Positions 26,834-34,727 of a stretch of DNA of 37,582 nt are shown in pieces. Both the position numbers and the translations under genes were made by a program. Source of the stretch: JBQTKD01 sp052389435 (GTDB lineage Bacteria; Actinomycetota; Actinomycetes; Sporichthyales; Sporichthyaceae); contig JBQTIB010000031.1 in assembly GCA_052389435.1 (NCBI GenBank), positions 1 to 37,582 of the forward strand. The letters are read 5' to 3'. The notes beneath the pieces were generated by a model. The model made no database searches and was not told where the DNA came from. It was given only the letters and a program-made list of their open reading frames with translations. Position 1 is the first letter of the stretch. The number at the start of each line of letters is the position of its first letter.

Positions 26834-27592
26834 CTACTGGCGGCGCAGGATCTCGTAGACCACGGCGGCGCGCGAGAGTTCGTGGAAGTACTTGATCAGG
26901 GTGACGCACAGGCCGACCATCAGCAGGCCGACGACGAGCGTGGTGAACGCGCCCCACAGCACCGGAAGACCGAAACCCGCCTGCACCGTGCGGCGCAGAG
27001 CCGTCGTGCGGGTGGCGGTCAGCGTCGAACTGTCCGCCGCGTCGGCTACGCCGAGGTCGTCGGTCGCGCCCTCGGGCAGGACCTCTTCGTCCAACCACTC
27101 CACGTCGTCCTCGTCCGCGTCCAGGTCGACCGGCCCGCCTGCGGCCTCCGAGGCGGCGGCGGCCCGCTTGGCCTCGACGCCGAGCAGGAACGAGGCGACG
27201 CCCATGAGCAGGAAGAGGAAGATTTTCGCGTACAGCGCGTAGAAGTACGGGACGGCGTAGGGCAGGGCCTTGAGGTCGTCGAAGTCCGAGCCGGACAGCG
27301 GCGGGTCGTAGGCGGCCTGCTTGAACATGAGGTACGTGCCGGTGGAGAACGCCATCAGGTAGGTGCCCCACAGGGCGTTCGCGAGCAGCTCTCGCTTCTC
27401 CTGCAGGATGTGCAGGCCCAGCGCCGAGGGGATGCGGCGCAGCTGCGGAACGGCCACGAGGCCGGCGAGGATCGCGGTCAGCGCCCACAGCGAGGTCATC
27501 GCCACGTGCAGCTGGAGCATCAGGACGTCGAGCAGGCTGCCGTCGGGTTCCGGCGCCTGAATCGTGGCGGCAGCCAGGGTGGTGCTGATCAT
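26834..27592 (-). CDS. Four-helix membrane protein with an acidic cytoplasmic loop
   Basis: A 252-residue integral-membrane protein. Hydrophobic segments lie at about 22-44, 70-92, 108-132 and 212-236. Between the third and fourth is a very acidic insert (DLDADEDDVEWLDEEVLPEGATDDL). Histidines sit near helix ends (LQLHVAMTSLW, GLHILQE), as in CopD-like haem or copper membrane proteins, but I cannot assign the family with confidence. The ATG at 27592 has GAGAGG 9 nt upstream. It is divergent from a MarR-type regulator, which is a candidate controller. Confidence 0.75.
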   Translation of the reverse strand: MISTTLAAATIQAPEPDGSLLDVLMLQLHVAMTSLWALTAILAGLVAVPQLRRIPSALGLHILQEKRELLANALWGTYLMAFSTGTYLMFKQAAYDPPLSGSDFDDLKALPYAVPYFYALYAKIFLFLLMGVASFLLGVEAKRAAAASEAAGGPVDLDADEDDVEWLDEEVLPEGATDDLGVADAADSSTLTATRTTALRRTVQAGFGLPVLWGAFTTLVVGLLMVGLCVTLIKYFHELSRAAVVYEILRRQ

Positions 27593-27782
27593 CTGTCCGA
27601 ACCTCTCGTTGGCCCCGTCGCCTACGACCTCGACATTCGAGCCTAAAGCTGCCTCCTGGGCCTGTCCACGGCACCCCCGGGTGGGGGTCGGGTTCACCGA
27701 ATTGGCCCTGGACTGCTGTGCATTTGCTGGGAGATGCCTAGACTTTTGATCATCCGTGCTGCCGACGGATGTGGAGATGGCT

Positions 27783-28268
27783 ATGGAAGAGCAAGTTCAG
27801 GCGGTCCTTGCCGCCTCGAAGGTGATGTCGGCCGTCGTGGCCGAATCGGTGACCCCGATCGCCGACCACGTCACGCTGGCCCAGTACCGCGCGCTGCTGA
27901 TCGTTGCCGCGAACGGTCCGATCAATCTCAACGCCGTCGCGGCCACGCTCGGGGTCCACCCCTCGAACGCGACCCGCGCCTGCGACCGTCTCGTCGAGGC
28001 GGGCCTGCTCGCACGCACGGAGTCGGCGATCGACCGGCGCCGGGTGGAGCTCTCGCTCACCGGTGCCGGGCGTGCGCTGATCAACGCCGTGACCGCTCGC
28101 CGCAAGGCGGCGATCGAACGCGTGCTCGCGCGGATGACTCCCACCGCGCGCGAGGAGTTGGCCAGTGCCCTCGCCCAGTTCACCGCCGCGGCCGGGGTCG
28201 TTCCCGGCCAGGGCGGGGAGTGGGTCGACGAGATGCCGCAGGCGCCGGCTCTGGCGCTGTTGGCCTAG
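27783..28268 (+). CDS. MarR-family transcriptional regulator
   Basis: A 161-residue winged-helix regulator. The helix-turn-helix INLNAVAATLGVHPSNATRACDRLVEAGLL is followed by the wing RTESAIDRRRVELSLTGAGRAL, the standard MarR pattern, with dimerisation helices at both ends. ATG 27783 is chosen because GGAG (27773-27776) lies 6 nt upstream. In-frame GTG 27756 and ATG 27777 are alternatives. TAGACT (27739-27744) is a plausible -10. It is divergent from the acidic-loop membrane protein. A hairpin ACCCCC/GGGGGT (27673-27688) lies between the two starts. The ligand is unknown. Confidence 0.92.
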   Translation: MEEQVQAVLAASKVMSAVVAESVTPIADHVTLAQYRALLIVAANGPINLNAVAATLGVHPSNATRACDRLVEAGLLARTESAIDRRRVELSLTGAGRALINAVTARRKAAIERVLARMTPTAREELASALAQFTAAAGVVPGQGGEWVDEMPQAPALALLA

Positions 28269-28275
28269 GCCCGGT

Positions 28276-28303
28276 CCGCCCGGGGCGTCAGCGCCTCGGG
28301 CGG
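28276..28303. terminator. Hairpin between convergent marR-type gene and small membrane gene
   Basis: CCGCCCGGGGCG (28276-28287) pairs with CGCCTCGGGCGG (28292-28303) with one G-U pair. It starts 8 nt after the MarR-type stop and overlaps the end of the convergent 61-residue gene. Confidence 0.65.
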
Positions 28304-28473
28304 GTCGACGCCAGCAGACCGGCGGTCCCGGCGCACAGGAGCACCACCGGCACGGCGAGTTTCAGCGCCGTGCCCGTCGGCGCGCCCAGGGCCACGATCC
28401 CGACGAGCACCGCCGCTCCCAGGAAGATCAGCCCGAACACGAGCCCGACGGCGTCGACGTCATGCCGTTGCAT
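28288..28473 (-). CDS. 61-residue two-helix membrane protein
   Basis: A tiny membrane protein with two hydrophobic helices (about 8-29 and 36-55) and a basic end (STRPRR). GGAGG six nt before ATG 28473 is a strong ribosome site. The start lies 14 nt inside the end of the PspC-type gene, so the two are co-translated. The family is not recognised. It may accompany the PspC protein in envelope-stress sensing. Confidence 0.7.
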   Translation of the reverse strand: MQRHDVDAVGLVFGLIFLGAAVLVGIVALGAPTGTALKLAVPVVLLCAGTAGLLASTRPRR

Positions 28474-29797
28474 TGGGAACCTCCGGGCTCTGCGGGACGG
28501 TCGAGGCGGGTACGCGGATCACCGCGACGTGGCCGATGCCCTGGTCGATCGTCAGGTTCAGGGTTCCGCCGCCCGGGCCGTCCGCGCCTTCATCGCGCAC
28601 GGTCCGGTGGTTGTCGAATCCGGCGGATCGTTCCCCCAGCACTTCGAGTTCTCCGGCGCGCAGCGTCGCGTCGACGACCACGTCCATCGTGTCCGGCACC
28701 AGGACCCGGCTCTCTCCGGCGCCTAGGCGCACCAGGGTCGTGTGGGTCCGCGTCGGGTCGAGCCCGGAGAGGTCGAGGACCACCTGGCCGACTCGGTACC
28801 GATACTCGGCTTCGACGGTGCCGGCGGAGGACAGCAGGGGTCGGCCGTCAGCCGTCCACCTGCCCTCGAACTCGTCCAGGAGCGAGGCCGGGCCCAGGGC
28901 GATCAGGGCGAGAACTCCCAGTGGGATCAGGCCGCGGGCCCGGCCGTAGCGGGCGCTGACGACCAACGCCGCGCCGACGATGGCGAGCACCGTGGCCGGA
29001 TACGCCGTCGGCGGTACGTCCAGGCCGAGGGCCTGCGCGACGGCGAGCACGCCCAGGGCGATGAGCACCATGGAGAACGTGGCCCGACCGAGCGACGATC
29101 GCGGCCGCGGCGGGCTCGCGGGCATGGGAGGTGGCGCCGGGGAGTCGGGCGGCGGGGAGTCGCTCGGCGGGAAGTCGGGCGGCGCGGTCCAGGACGGGGA
29201 GTCTTCGGTCCAGGAGGACGTGGTCTTGCCGAGGTCCAGGGCCGCGCCCTGGACCGGCGCGCTCTGGACCGGCGCGCTCTGGACCGGCGCGCTCTGGGCG
29301 GGCGCGCCCGCGGCAGGCGGGAGGGGGCCGGCGGCGGCTTCGGCGGTTCGGCGCTTCAGCAGCGCGTAGCCGACCGCGAACAGGGCGACCAGCACCAGCA
29401 GGGGGAACGGCCCGCGATCGTGGCCGGGGCCCCACCCGAGGAAGACCGAGTGGAGCGTGAACAGCACGGCCAGGGAGAGCAGCAGCACGACGGCCAGCCC
29501 GGGTCCGCCCCCGCCGGTCCGGCGCCCGAGGGCGCGTTGGACCGGCGAAGGCTGCTCGTCCGCCTCGTCGAAGAAGAGCCAACAGGCGCCGTAGGCCACC
29601 ACGCCCGCGCCGCCGAAGAAGGTCAACACCACGACGGCGACCCGGATCACCACGGGGTCGACGCCGAGCGCTTCTCCGATTCCGCCACAGACCCCGGCCA
29701 ACATGCGGTCTCGGCTGCTGCGCCGGAAGCGTGGCGCCTGCGAGCCGGTGGCCGAACTGTCAGGTAGGCCGGCCGGGGTGTGGGTGGATTCCGTCAC
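28460..29797 (-). CDS. PspC-domain multi-pass membrane protein
   Basis: A protein of about 445 residues. The PspC domain is near the N-terminus (RFRRSSRDRMLAGVCGGIGEALGVDPVVIRV, then a hydrophobic helix and ACWLFFDE). Further helices follow, then a Pro/Ser/Gln-rich cytosolic stretch with a tandem SAPVQ repeat, two more helices, and a C-terminal beta-rich domain (YRVGQVVLDLSGLDPTRTHTTLVRLGAGESRVLVP) like those of LiaF/toast-rack-type membrane-stress proteins. GTG 29797 or ATG 29833 could be the start. It is divergent from the PspC-kinase gene, which shares the same domain, so the two probably act in one pathway responding to envelope stress. Confidence 0.85.
   Translation of the reverse strand: MTESTHTPAGLPDSSATGSQAPRFRRSSRDRMLAGVCGGIGEALGVDPVVIRVAVVVLTFFGGAGVVAYGACWLFFDEADEQPSPVQRALGRRTGGGGPGLAVVLLLSLAVLFTLHSVFLGWGPGHDRGPFPLLVLVALFAVGYALLKRRTAEAAAGPLPPAAGAPAQSAPVQSAPVQSAPVQGAALDLGKTTSSWTEDSPSWTAPPDFPPSDSPPPDSPAPPPMPASPPRPRSSLGRATFSMVLIALGVLAVAQALGLDVPPTAYPATVLAIVGAALVVSARYGRARGLIPLGVLALIALGPASLLDEFEGRWTADGRPLLSSAGTVEAEYRYRVGQVVLDLSGLDPTRTHTTLVRLGAGESRVLVPDTMDVVVDATLRAGELEVLGERSAGFDNHRTVRDEGADGPGGGTLNLTIDQGIGHVAVIRVPASTVPQSPEVPNATA
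29251..29295. repeat. Three tandem 15-bp repeats inside the PspC-type gene
   Basis: GGACCGGCGCGCTCT occurs three times without change at 29251-29265, 29266-29280 and 29281-29295. It encodes Ser-Ala-Pro-Val-Gln units on the minus strand. Perfect identity suggests recent expansion and possible copy-number variation between strains. Confidence 0.9.
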
Positions 29798-29914
29798 GCC
29801 TTCAGCATGGAGTCGGGACACCCCGGGCGGCATCGGTGATCGACCCTGAGTCACCCCCTGACTTCCGACCCCGGGGTTGCCTGGGAGAGCGAGGCCGGTG
29901 AGGCTGGTGGGACG

Positions 29915-31216
29915 ATGACGGTGGGGGCGATGCGAATGACGGACACGGCGAACGCCGGGCCCGCCCTGGCCGTGCCTCCGCGGTACCTGCGGCGGCGGGA
30001 CGGGCGCCTGCTGGCCGGCGTCGCCGGCGGGCTCGCCGACCACCTGCGCTGGCCGGTGCTCCCGGTGCGCATCGCCTTCGCGATCCTGGCGGGCCTCGGC
30101 GGCTTCGGGCTGCTGCTGTACGCCGGCTACTGGGCCGTGGTGCCGCAGGCTCCGACCAATCCCGGACAGACGCCCCGGGGGCTGGTCTCCGCGCAGCGTC
30201 TCGGCCTGCGCGGCCTGCCCGGACGGGTGCGCGACGAGCACTCGGTGGGGCAGTTGCTGGCGCTGCTCGCGCTCGCGCTCGGCGCCGTCTCGCTCGGTCA
30301 GGCCGTCGGGCTCGGCGTCCCGCCCTACCTGCTCTGGCCCGCGCTCGTGGTGGCCGCCGGGCTGATCGTGCTGTGGCGGCAGGCCGACGAGGCGCCGGAC
30401 CCGACCGCGCCGGCGGTCACCGGAGCGCAGAGTCCGCGCTGGAACGCCGTTCGGGTATTCGCGCTGGCCCGCTTCGCCGGCGGCGTGCTGCTCGTCGGCC
30501 TCGGCGGAATCTCCTTCCTGTTCCTCACCGATCCCGGCTCGGCGCTCAAGGGGCTGAGCGGGGGACTGGTCGTGGTGTTGGGGGCGGCGCTGATCGCCGG
30601 CCCGTGGCTGGTGCGCCTGGGCCGGTCCCTGTCGGCCGAGCGGGCCGAACGCATTCGGTCCCAGACCCACGCGGACCTCGCCGCGCACCTGCACGACTCG
30701 GTGCTGCAGACCCTGGCCCTGATCCAGCGTCAGGCACACGATCCGCGCGAGGTGGTGCGCCTGGCCCGGGGACAGGAACGCGACCTGCGCGCCTTCCTCT
30801 ACGCCGACCCGCAGGCCTCGGCCCCCGAGGCGTCCTTCGCCGCCGCGCTACGGGAGGCCGGAGCCGCGGTCGAGGACGCGCACGGCGTGCCGGTCGAGGT
30901 GGTCACCGTCGGCGACGGCCCGGTCGACGAGGGCCGCGTCGCGGTCCTGGCGGCCAGCCGGGAGGCCATGACCAACGCCGCGAAGCACTCCGGCGCCGCG
31001 ATGGTCGACGTCTACGCCGAACTCGACGAGACGACCACCGCGGTCTACGTACGCGATCGCGGCCGTGGGTTCGCACTCGCCGACGTACCGACCGACCGGG
31101 CCGGGATCCGCCACTCGATCCAGGGTCGGGTGTCCCGGCACGGCGGCACCGTGCGGGTGGTCTCGGCGCCGGGCGACGGCACGGAGATCGAAATACGACT
31201 GGGAGCCGACTCGTGA
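29915..31216 (+). CDS. PspC-fused sensor histidine kinase
   Basis: A membrane histidine kinase of up to 433 residues. The N-terminal PspC domain (YLRRRDGRLLAGVAGGLADHLRWPVLPVRIAFAIL) is followed by about four more membrane helices. The HisKA_3 dimerisation domain has the phospho-acceptor His260 in DLAAHLHDSVLQTLAL. The ATPase domain has an N-box EAMTNAAKHSGA and a G-box RDRGRGFALADVP. It overlaps the response-regulator gene by 4 nt (GTGA), so the two form a two-component pair. Starts at ATG 29915, 29930 and 29936 are all possible. The PspC domain and the divergent PspC protein point to membrane-stress sensing, as in Lia-like systems. This is inference. Confidence 0.93.
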   Translation: MTVGAMRMTDTANAGPALAVPPRYLRRRDGRLLAGVAGGLADHLRWPVLPVRIAFAILAGLGGFGLLLYAGYWAVVPQAPTNPGQTPRGLVSAQRLGLRGLPGRVRDEHSVGQLLALLALALGAVSLGQAVGLGVPPYLLWPALVVAAGLIVLWRQADEAPDPTAPAVTGAQSPRWNAVRVFALARFAGGVLLVGLGGISFLFLTDPGSALKGLSGGLVVVLGAALIAGPWLVRLGRSLSAERAERIRSQTHADLAAHLHDSVLQTLALIQRQAHDPREVVRLARGQERDLRAFLYADPQASAPEASFAAALREAGAAVEDAHGVPVEVVTVGDGPVDEGRVAVLAASREAMTNAAKHSGAAMVDVYAELDETTTAVYVRDRGRGFALADVPTDRAGIRHSIQGRVSRHGGTVRVVSAPGDGTEIEIRLGADS

Positions 31217-31914
31217 CCGATTCCGCCGCACCGCCACTGCGCGTCGTCGTGGTCGACGACCACCGCCTGTTCCGCACCGGGGTGCGCGCCGAACTCGAGG
31301 CCTCGGCCGGCGGGCGGATCGAGATCGTGGCCGAGGCCGCGGACGTGGCCGAGGCGATCGAGGCCGTGCGGAGACACCTTCCCGACGTCGTGCTGCTCGA
31401 CGTGCACCTGCCGGGCGGGGGCGGGGTCGGCGTGCTGCGGGGGATCCTCGGCGGCGCCGCGCCCGGACCGATCGATGCGGCGGCCGAGGTGCGTTTCCTT
31501 GCGTTGTCGGTGTCCGACGCGGCCGAGGACGTCATCGGCGTGATCCGCGCAGGCGCCCGCGGGTACGTCACCAAAACCATCGGCGGCGCCGAACTCGCCG
31601 ACGCGATCGCCCGGGTGGCGGCCGGCGACGCGGTGTTCTCCCCGCGGCTTGCCGGGTTCGTGCTCGACGCCTTCGCGGGGCCCGGAGCGCCGGGCCCGGC
31701 CCCGGCGATCGACCCGGAATTGGATCTGCTGTCCACCCGGGAGCGGGAGGTGCTGCGCCTGATCGCCCGCGGCTACACCTACAAGGAGGTGGCCAAGCAC
31801 CTGTTCATCTCGATCAAGACCGTCGAGACCCACGTCTCGGCCGTGCTCCGCAAGCTGCAACTGTCCAACCGTCACGAGCTGTCCCGGTGGGCAGCCGACC
31901 GACGGCTGGTCTGA
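31213..31914 (+). CDS. LuxR-type response regulator partner of the PspC kinase
   Basis: A 233-residue NarL/FixJ-family regulator. The receiver domain has the acidic pair VVDDHRLF (Asp15, Asp16), the phospho-acceptor Asp63 (VVLLDVHLPG) and the Lys in ARGYVTK. An Ala/Gly/Pro-rich linker precedes the LuxR helix-turn-helix (LSTREREVLRLIARGYTYKEVAKHLFISIKTVETHVSAVLRKL). GTG 31213 overlaps the kinase stop. All phosphorylation residues are present, unlike the BldM-like protein at the left end. Targets probably include the divergent PspC operon. Confidence 0.95.
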   Translation: MTDSAAPPLRVVVVDDHRLFRTGVRAELEASAGGRIEIVAEAADVAEAIEAVRRHLPDVVLLDVHLPGGGGVGVLRGILGGAAPGPIDAAAEVRFLALSVSDAAEDVIGVIRAGARGYVTKTIGGAELADAIARVAAGDAVFSPRLAGFVLDAFAGPGAPGPAPAIDPELDLLSTREREVLRLIARGYTYKEVAKHLFISIKTVETHVSAVLRKLQLSNRHELSRWAADRRLV

Positions 31915-31930
31915 CGGTCCGTCAGTCCTA

Positions 31931-32002
31931 GGCCGCGCCGCCCGACCGTGTCCGGACAGGACGATCGGGCGCGGCCCGCAGGGGGTGGACCGCGCCCGAT
32001 CG
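31931..32002. terminator. Overlapping terminator hairpins between convergent genes
   Basis: CGATCGGGCGCGG (31962-31974) pairs perfectly with CCGCGCCCGATCG (31990-32002). The same left arm can instead pair back with 31931-31945 (3-base bulge), with a small palindrome TGTCCGGACA in the loop. The alternatives would serve the plus-strand regulator gene and the minus-strand RTX gene respectively. Confidence 0.75.
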
Positions 32003-32018
32003 CCGGCTTGCACGACGC

Positions 32019-33596
32019 CTACGGCGTCTGGGTGTTGGCTCCGGGTCCGCCGATCAGCTCGTCGTTGCCCGGGCCACCGATCAGGTTGTCGTTGCCGAGG
32101 CCGCCGACCAGGATGTCGCTGCCCCCGTCGCCGGAGAGCTGGTCGTCGCCGAGGCCGCCGACCAGGCGGTCACGCCCGTCGCCGCCGCAGAGGATGTCGT
32201 CGCCGCCACCGCCCGCGATCCGGTCGTCGCCGCCGAGGCCGTAGACGATGTCGTCGCCGGGCGTTCCGATGAGGTCGTCGTCGCCGTTGGTGCCGAGGAT
32301 TGCGTTGTAGCCCGCGGGGATCGGTGCACCCGGGATGCACGCCAGGATGACGCCGTCGTCGTTGCGGATGACGCCGATGCGAGGCTGGAAGTTGAAGAAC
32401 GGGAGCGGTCCGGGCTCGGAGGCGTTCGGGACCTGCACCGAAAGGATGCGAGCGAGTACGAACTCGTCGCGCTCGACCGTCGGGTCGGCGAGCAGGGGAA
32501 TTGCGAACTCCTCGAAGCCGTCGCCGGCGTTGATGGTGACTTGGTAGGACATCGGCACGTTGTAGTCCGAGCCGGCAAGAGCGGTGCCGTTGGTCATCGC
32601 GAGGTTGACCACGACGTCCGTGCAGGGGCTCGGGTTGTTGACGGTGATGGGGAAGCGCAGGAAGCCGCTGTCCTCCAGTGCAACCGCGTTGCCGAGGGTC
32701 ACCGCGGTGGGAGCCACACACGGGGTGTAGCGAATCTCGACTCGTCCGTCGTTGGCCGTGTTCAGCCCATAGGGATTCGCTCCGTTGCCGCCGTAGCTGT
32801 AGCCGGCGCCGCCGCCGGCGGCGCTGGTGCCGTTGTTGGGGCTGCTGCCGCCCGCGTCACCGGCGTTGCTGCCGCCGCCGCCACCGCCGCCGCCGAAGAA
32901 GACCGTGGCAGTGGCGTTGTCGCCGGAGTCGGGAGCGCTGTTCGGGTCCGCCGTTCCGGCCGCGCCACCGGCCGGCGGGGCGGCGGGCTGGCCGTCGCCG
33001 CCCGCGCCGGGGGTCGTCCCGAGGGCGTCGCCGCCGGCGCCGCCGGAGAAGGTGGTTCCGCCTCCGCCCCCGCCGCCGCCACCGGCGGCGACCAGACGGT
33101 AGGTCCCGTTCTCCTGCACGGAGGTGGCACCGCCGCCGCCGCCGCCCGCGGTGGTTCCGGCGCCCGCAGCGGCGCCGTTGCCACCGTCACCGGTGCCCGC
33201 CGGAGTGGCGCCACCCGAGCCGGGGGCGGCCCCGGCCGCCGACTGCCCCTGTGAACCGACGCGCAGGGTGAGGACACTGCCCGCCGCCACCGCCTCGGTG
33301 CGGCGGACGATCGCGCCGCGGCCGCCCGGGGCGGCGGGCTGGCCGGGGGTGACCCGACCGCCGAGGCCACCGGAGCCACCGAACGCCACGATGTCGACCG
33401 AGCTCACGCCGAGGGGCACTTCGAAGTTGGTGAGCCCCGGTCCGTAGGTGCACAGCACCTCGGGACCGGGAATGTCTACGCATCCGGCCTGGAGGGCGTC
33501 GCTGGGGCCGGCGGCCGCGAACACCGCCAACGGCGTCATGAGCCCGACGACCGCCGTCCACAGCTGGACGCGGCCAATGCGGGTGCGCTTCATCAT
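32019..33596 (-). CDS. Exported Gly-rich, Calx-beta and RTX calcium-binding protein
   Basis: A 525-residue secreted protein. A signal peptide (MMKRTRIGRVQLWTAVVGLMTPLAVFAAAG) is followed by a very Gly/Ala-rich region (about 60-280, with many GGGGGG runs). A Calx-beta-like domain comes next (about 285-400, ALEDSGFLRFPITVNN to PTVERDEFVLARI and IGVIRNDDG). Then there are about nine RTX-type repeats GGxGxDxL (about 425-520), which bind calcium in a beta-roll. No type I secretion genes are near, and the Sec signal indicates folding outside the cell. GGGAGG 8 nt before ATG 33596 fixes the start. A conserved element lies 75-114 nt upstream. The function is unknown; surface adhesion or a coat role is plausible. 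Confidence 0.85.
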   Translation of the reverse strand: MMKRTRIGRVQLWTAVVGLMTPLAVFAAAGPSDALQAGCVDIPGPEVLCTYGPGLTNFEVPLGVSSVDIVAFGGSGGLGGRVTPGQPAAPGGRGAIVRRTEAVAAGSVLTLRVGSQGQSAAGAAPGSGGATPAGTGDGGNGAAAGAGTTAGGGGGGATSVQENGTYRLVAAGGGGGGGGGTTFSGGAGGDALGTTPGAGGDGQPAAPPAGGAAGTADPNSAPDSGDNATATVFFGGGGGGGGSNAGDAGGSSPNNGTSAAGGGAGYSYGGNGANPYGLNTANDGRVEIRYTPCVAPTAVTLGNAVALEDSGFLRFPITVNNPSPCTDVVVNLAMTNGTALAGSDYNVPMSYQVTINAGDGFEEFAIPLLADPTVERDEFVLARILSVQVPNASEPGPLPFFNFQPRIGVIRNDDGVILACIPGAPIPAGYNAILGTNGDDDLIGTPGDDIVYGLGGDDRIAGGGGDDILCGGDGRDRLVGGLGDDQLSGDGGSDILVGGLGNDNLIGGPGNDELIGGPGANTQTP

Positions 33597-33670
33597 GGGG
33601 ATCCCCTCCCGAACCGGACGCTCTTTTCGGCAGCGTCGTCGCAATCGGGACGATCATGCGGCGTGGGAAT

Positions 33671-33710
33671 GTCCGATTGGCACCCGTCTGCTCCGAACGG
33701 GCGAACTGCA
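33671..33710 (-). promoter_or_regulatory. Shared upstream element, copy B
   Basis: This 40-base block lies 75-114 nt before the ATG at 33596. It matches the block at 35310-35349 at 30 of 40 positions without gaps. The core on the minus strand is CCCGTTCGGAGCA (33689-33701). It is the second copy of an element found ahead of three exported-protein genes. Confidence 0.6.
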
Positions 33711-33747
33711 CGACCTGCTCGTGAGACTCGGGGCCCTCGCACGGGAG

Positions 33748-33795
33748 AAAAATGCGAAACGGTGGCTCCGCCGCGATCCGCGGAGGAGCCACCGT
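33748..33795 (-). terminator. Terminator of the Lys/Ala-tail protein gene
   Basis: Perfect 11-base arms (33759-33769 and 33785-33795), with an inner CCGCG/CGCGG pair, form a hairpin 24 nt after the stop at 33820. On the minus strand five T follow (A-run at 33748-33752). Confidence 0.85.
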
Positions 33796-33819
33796 GCAGA
33801 ACTGACGCCTGATCAGCTG

Positions 33820-34572
33820 CTATTGCCTCTTCTTGTCCTTCTTGCCCTTCTTCGCGGACTCGGCCGCGGGCTTGGCCTTGGACTTCGCCTTCGCCTTGGC
33901 CTTGGCCTTGGGTTCTGCCGTGGATTCGGATTCCGACTTTGCCGCCGGAGGTGCAGGAGCGGCCGGGGCAAGGCCCGCGGCCTCGGCCTCCTTGGCCAGC
34001 ACCTCGTCTTCGGCCTTCTGCCGCGCCGAGCGGTCCGTGGGCGCCTCGGACTTCTCGCCCGCCCGGGCGCGCGCCGCGCCGTCGTCGAACTTCTCGTTGG
34101 GGGTCTCGACGCGGAACTCCTCGTCGGCGTCCCTGGCTGCGCTGCCCTTCGGTGCGGTGGGCCTGTCGGCGGCAGAGTCCTCCTCGCTGCGCGAGGTACG
34201 TTCGGGCGCCCGCTCGCTGGACTGCCGCTGCGGCCCGAGACTGTCCACCGGGCGCTCGTCGAGGTCTCGATCCTCTTCGAGGCCGTCTTCGTCGGCGAAG
34301 CCCTGCGCCTGCGCGTCGCGGCCCGAGTCCGGGCGGCCCTGCGGCGCTCCGGTCGCGTCCTCGCCTGCCCCGGGGCTCGCCGACCGCGAGGAGCGGTCGT
34401 AGTCCCACCACTGGCCGTCGGGGTCGTCGGTGGCTGCGGCGGTCGGAAGGTGGCCGGCGCCGGCCGGCGCCGGCGCCGCTCCCGCGGTGGTGGACGCTCC
34501 CAGCAGCACGGCCGGAGCCAGCAGCGCCGCCGCGAGGGCGACGCGGCCGCGTCGATCGAGGTGTCGGTTCAT
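33820..34572 (-). CDS. Exported charged low-complexity protein with Lys/Ala tail
   Basis: A 250-residue protein without a recognised domain. A signal peptide (RRGRVALAAALLAPAVLLGASTTAGAA) is cleaved near residue 33. The mature part is highly charged and disordered-looking (GLEEDRDLDERPVD, ERTSRSEEDSAADRP). It ends in a histone-H1-like Lys/Ala tail (KAKAKAKAKSKAKP, KKGKKDKKRQ). Exported Lys-rich tails can bind teichoic acid, DNA or acidic polysaccharide. GGGGGAG 5 nt before ATG 34572 fixes the start. The core of the shared upstream element lies 93-105 nt before it, exactly as in the RTX gene downstream. Confidence 0.8.
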   Translation of the reverse strand: MNRHLDRRGRVALAAALLAPAVLLGASTTAGAAPAPAGAGHLPTAAATDDPDGQWWDYDRSSRSASPGAGEDATGAPQGRPDSGRDAQAQGFADEDGLEEDRDLDERPVDSLGPQRQSSERAPERTSRSEEDSAADRPTAPKGSAARDADEEFRVETPNEKFDDGAARARAGEKSEAPTDRSARQKAEDEVLAKEAEAAGLAPAAPAPPAAKSESESTAEPKAKAKAKAKSKAKPAAESAKKGKKDKKRQ

Positions 34573-34656
34573 GTCTGCTCCCCCTGAGCTGAAAGTCCGA
34601 ATCGTCCGGATGGACGCCAGACGTGCCGATCCTGGTGGTTTGCGACTGCTTGGCGG

Positions 34657-34677
34657 CAGAGAGTTGCTCCGAGCGGG
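34657..34677 (-). promoter_or_regulatory. Shared upstream element, copy C (core only)
   Basis: On the minus strand this reads CCCGCTCGGAGCA (34665-34677), then six bases and TGC. It matches copy A at 16 of 20 bases over 34657-34676, but the outer parts are not conserved. It lies 85-105 nt before the ATG at 34572. Confidence 0.55.
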
Positions 34678-34684
34678 TTGAGGA

Positions 34685-34718
34685 TTCGAGGGTCCGCCCG
34701 GTGGGGCGGACCCTCGAA
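34685..34718 (-). terminator. Terminator of the small RTX gene
   Basis: Perfect 15-base arms TTCGAGGGTCCGCCC (34685-34699) and GGGCGGACCCTCGAA (34704-34718) enclose GGTG, 9 nt after the stop of the RTX gene on the minus strand. There is no long T-run, but the stem is very strong. Confidence 0.88.
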
Positions 34719-34727
34719 GAGATCAGC

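Noticed and set aside
32020..32300. Short regularly spaced repeats that at first sight resemble a CRISPR array
   Set aside because: They are the coding repeats of RTX nonapeptides (GGxGxDxL) in frame, with no unique spacers and no cas genes.
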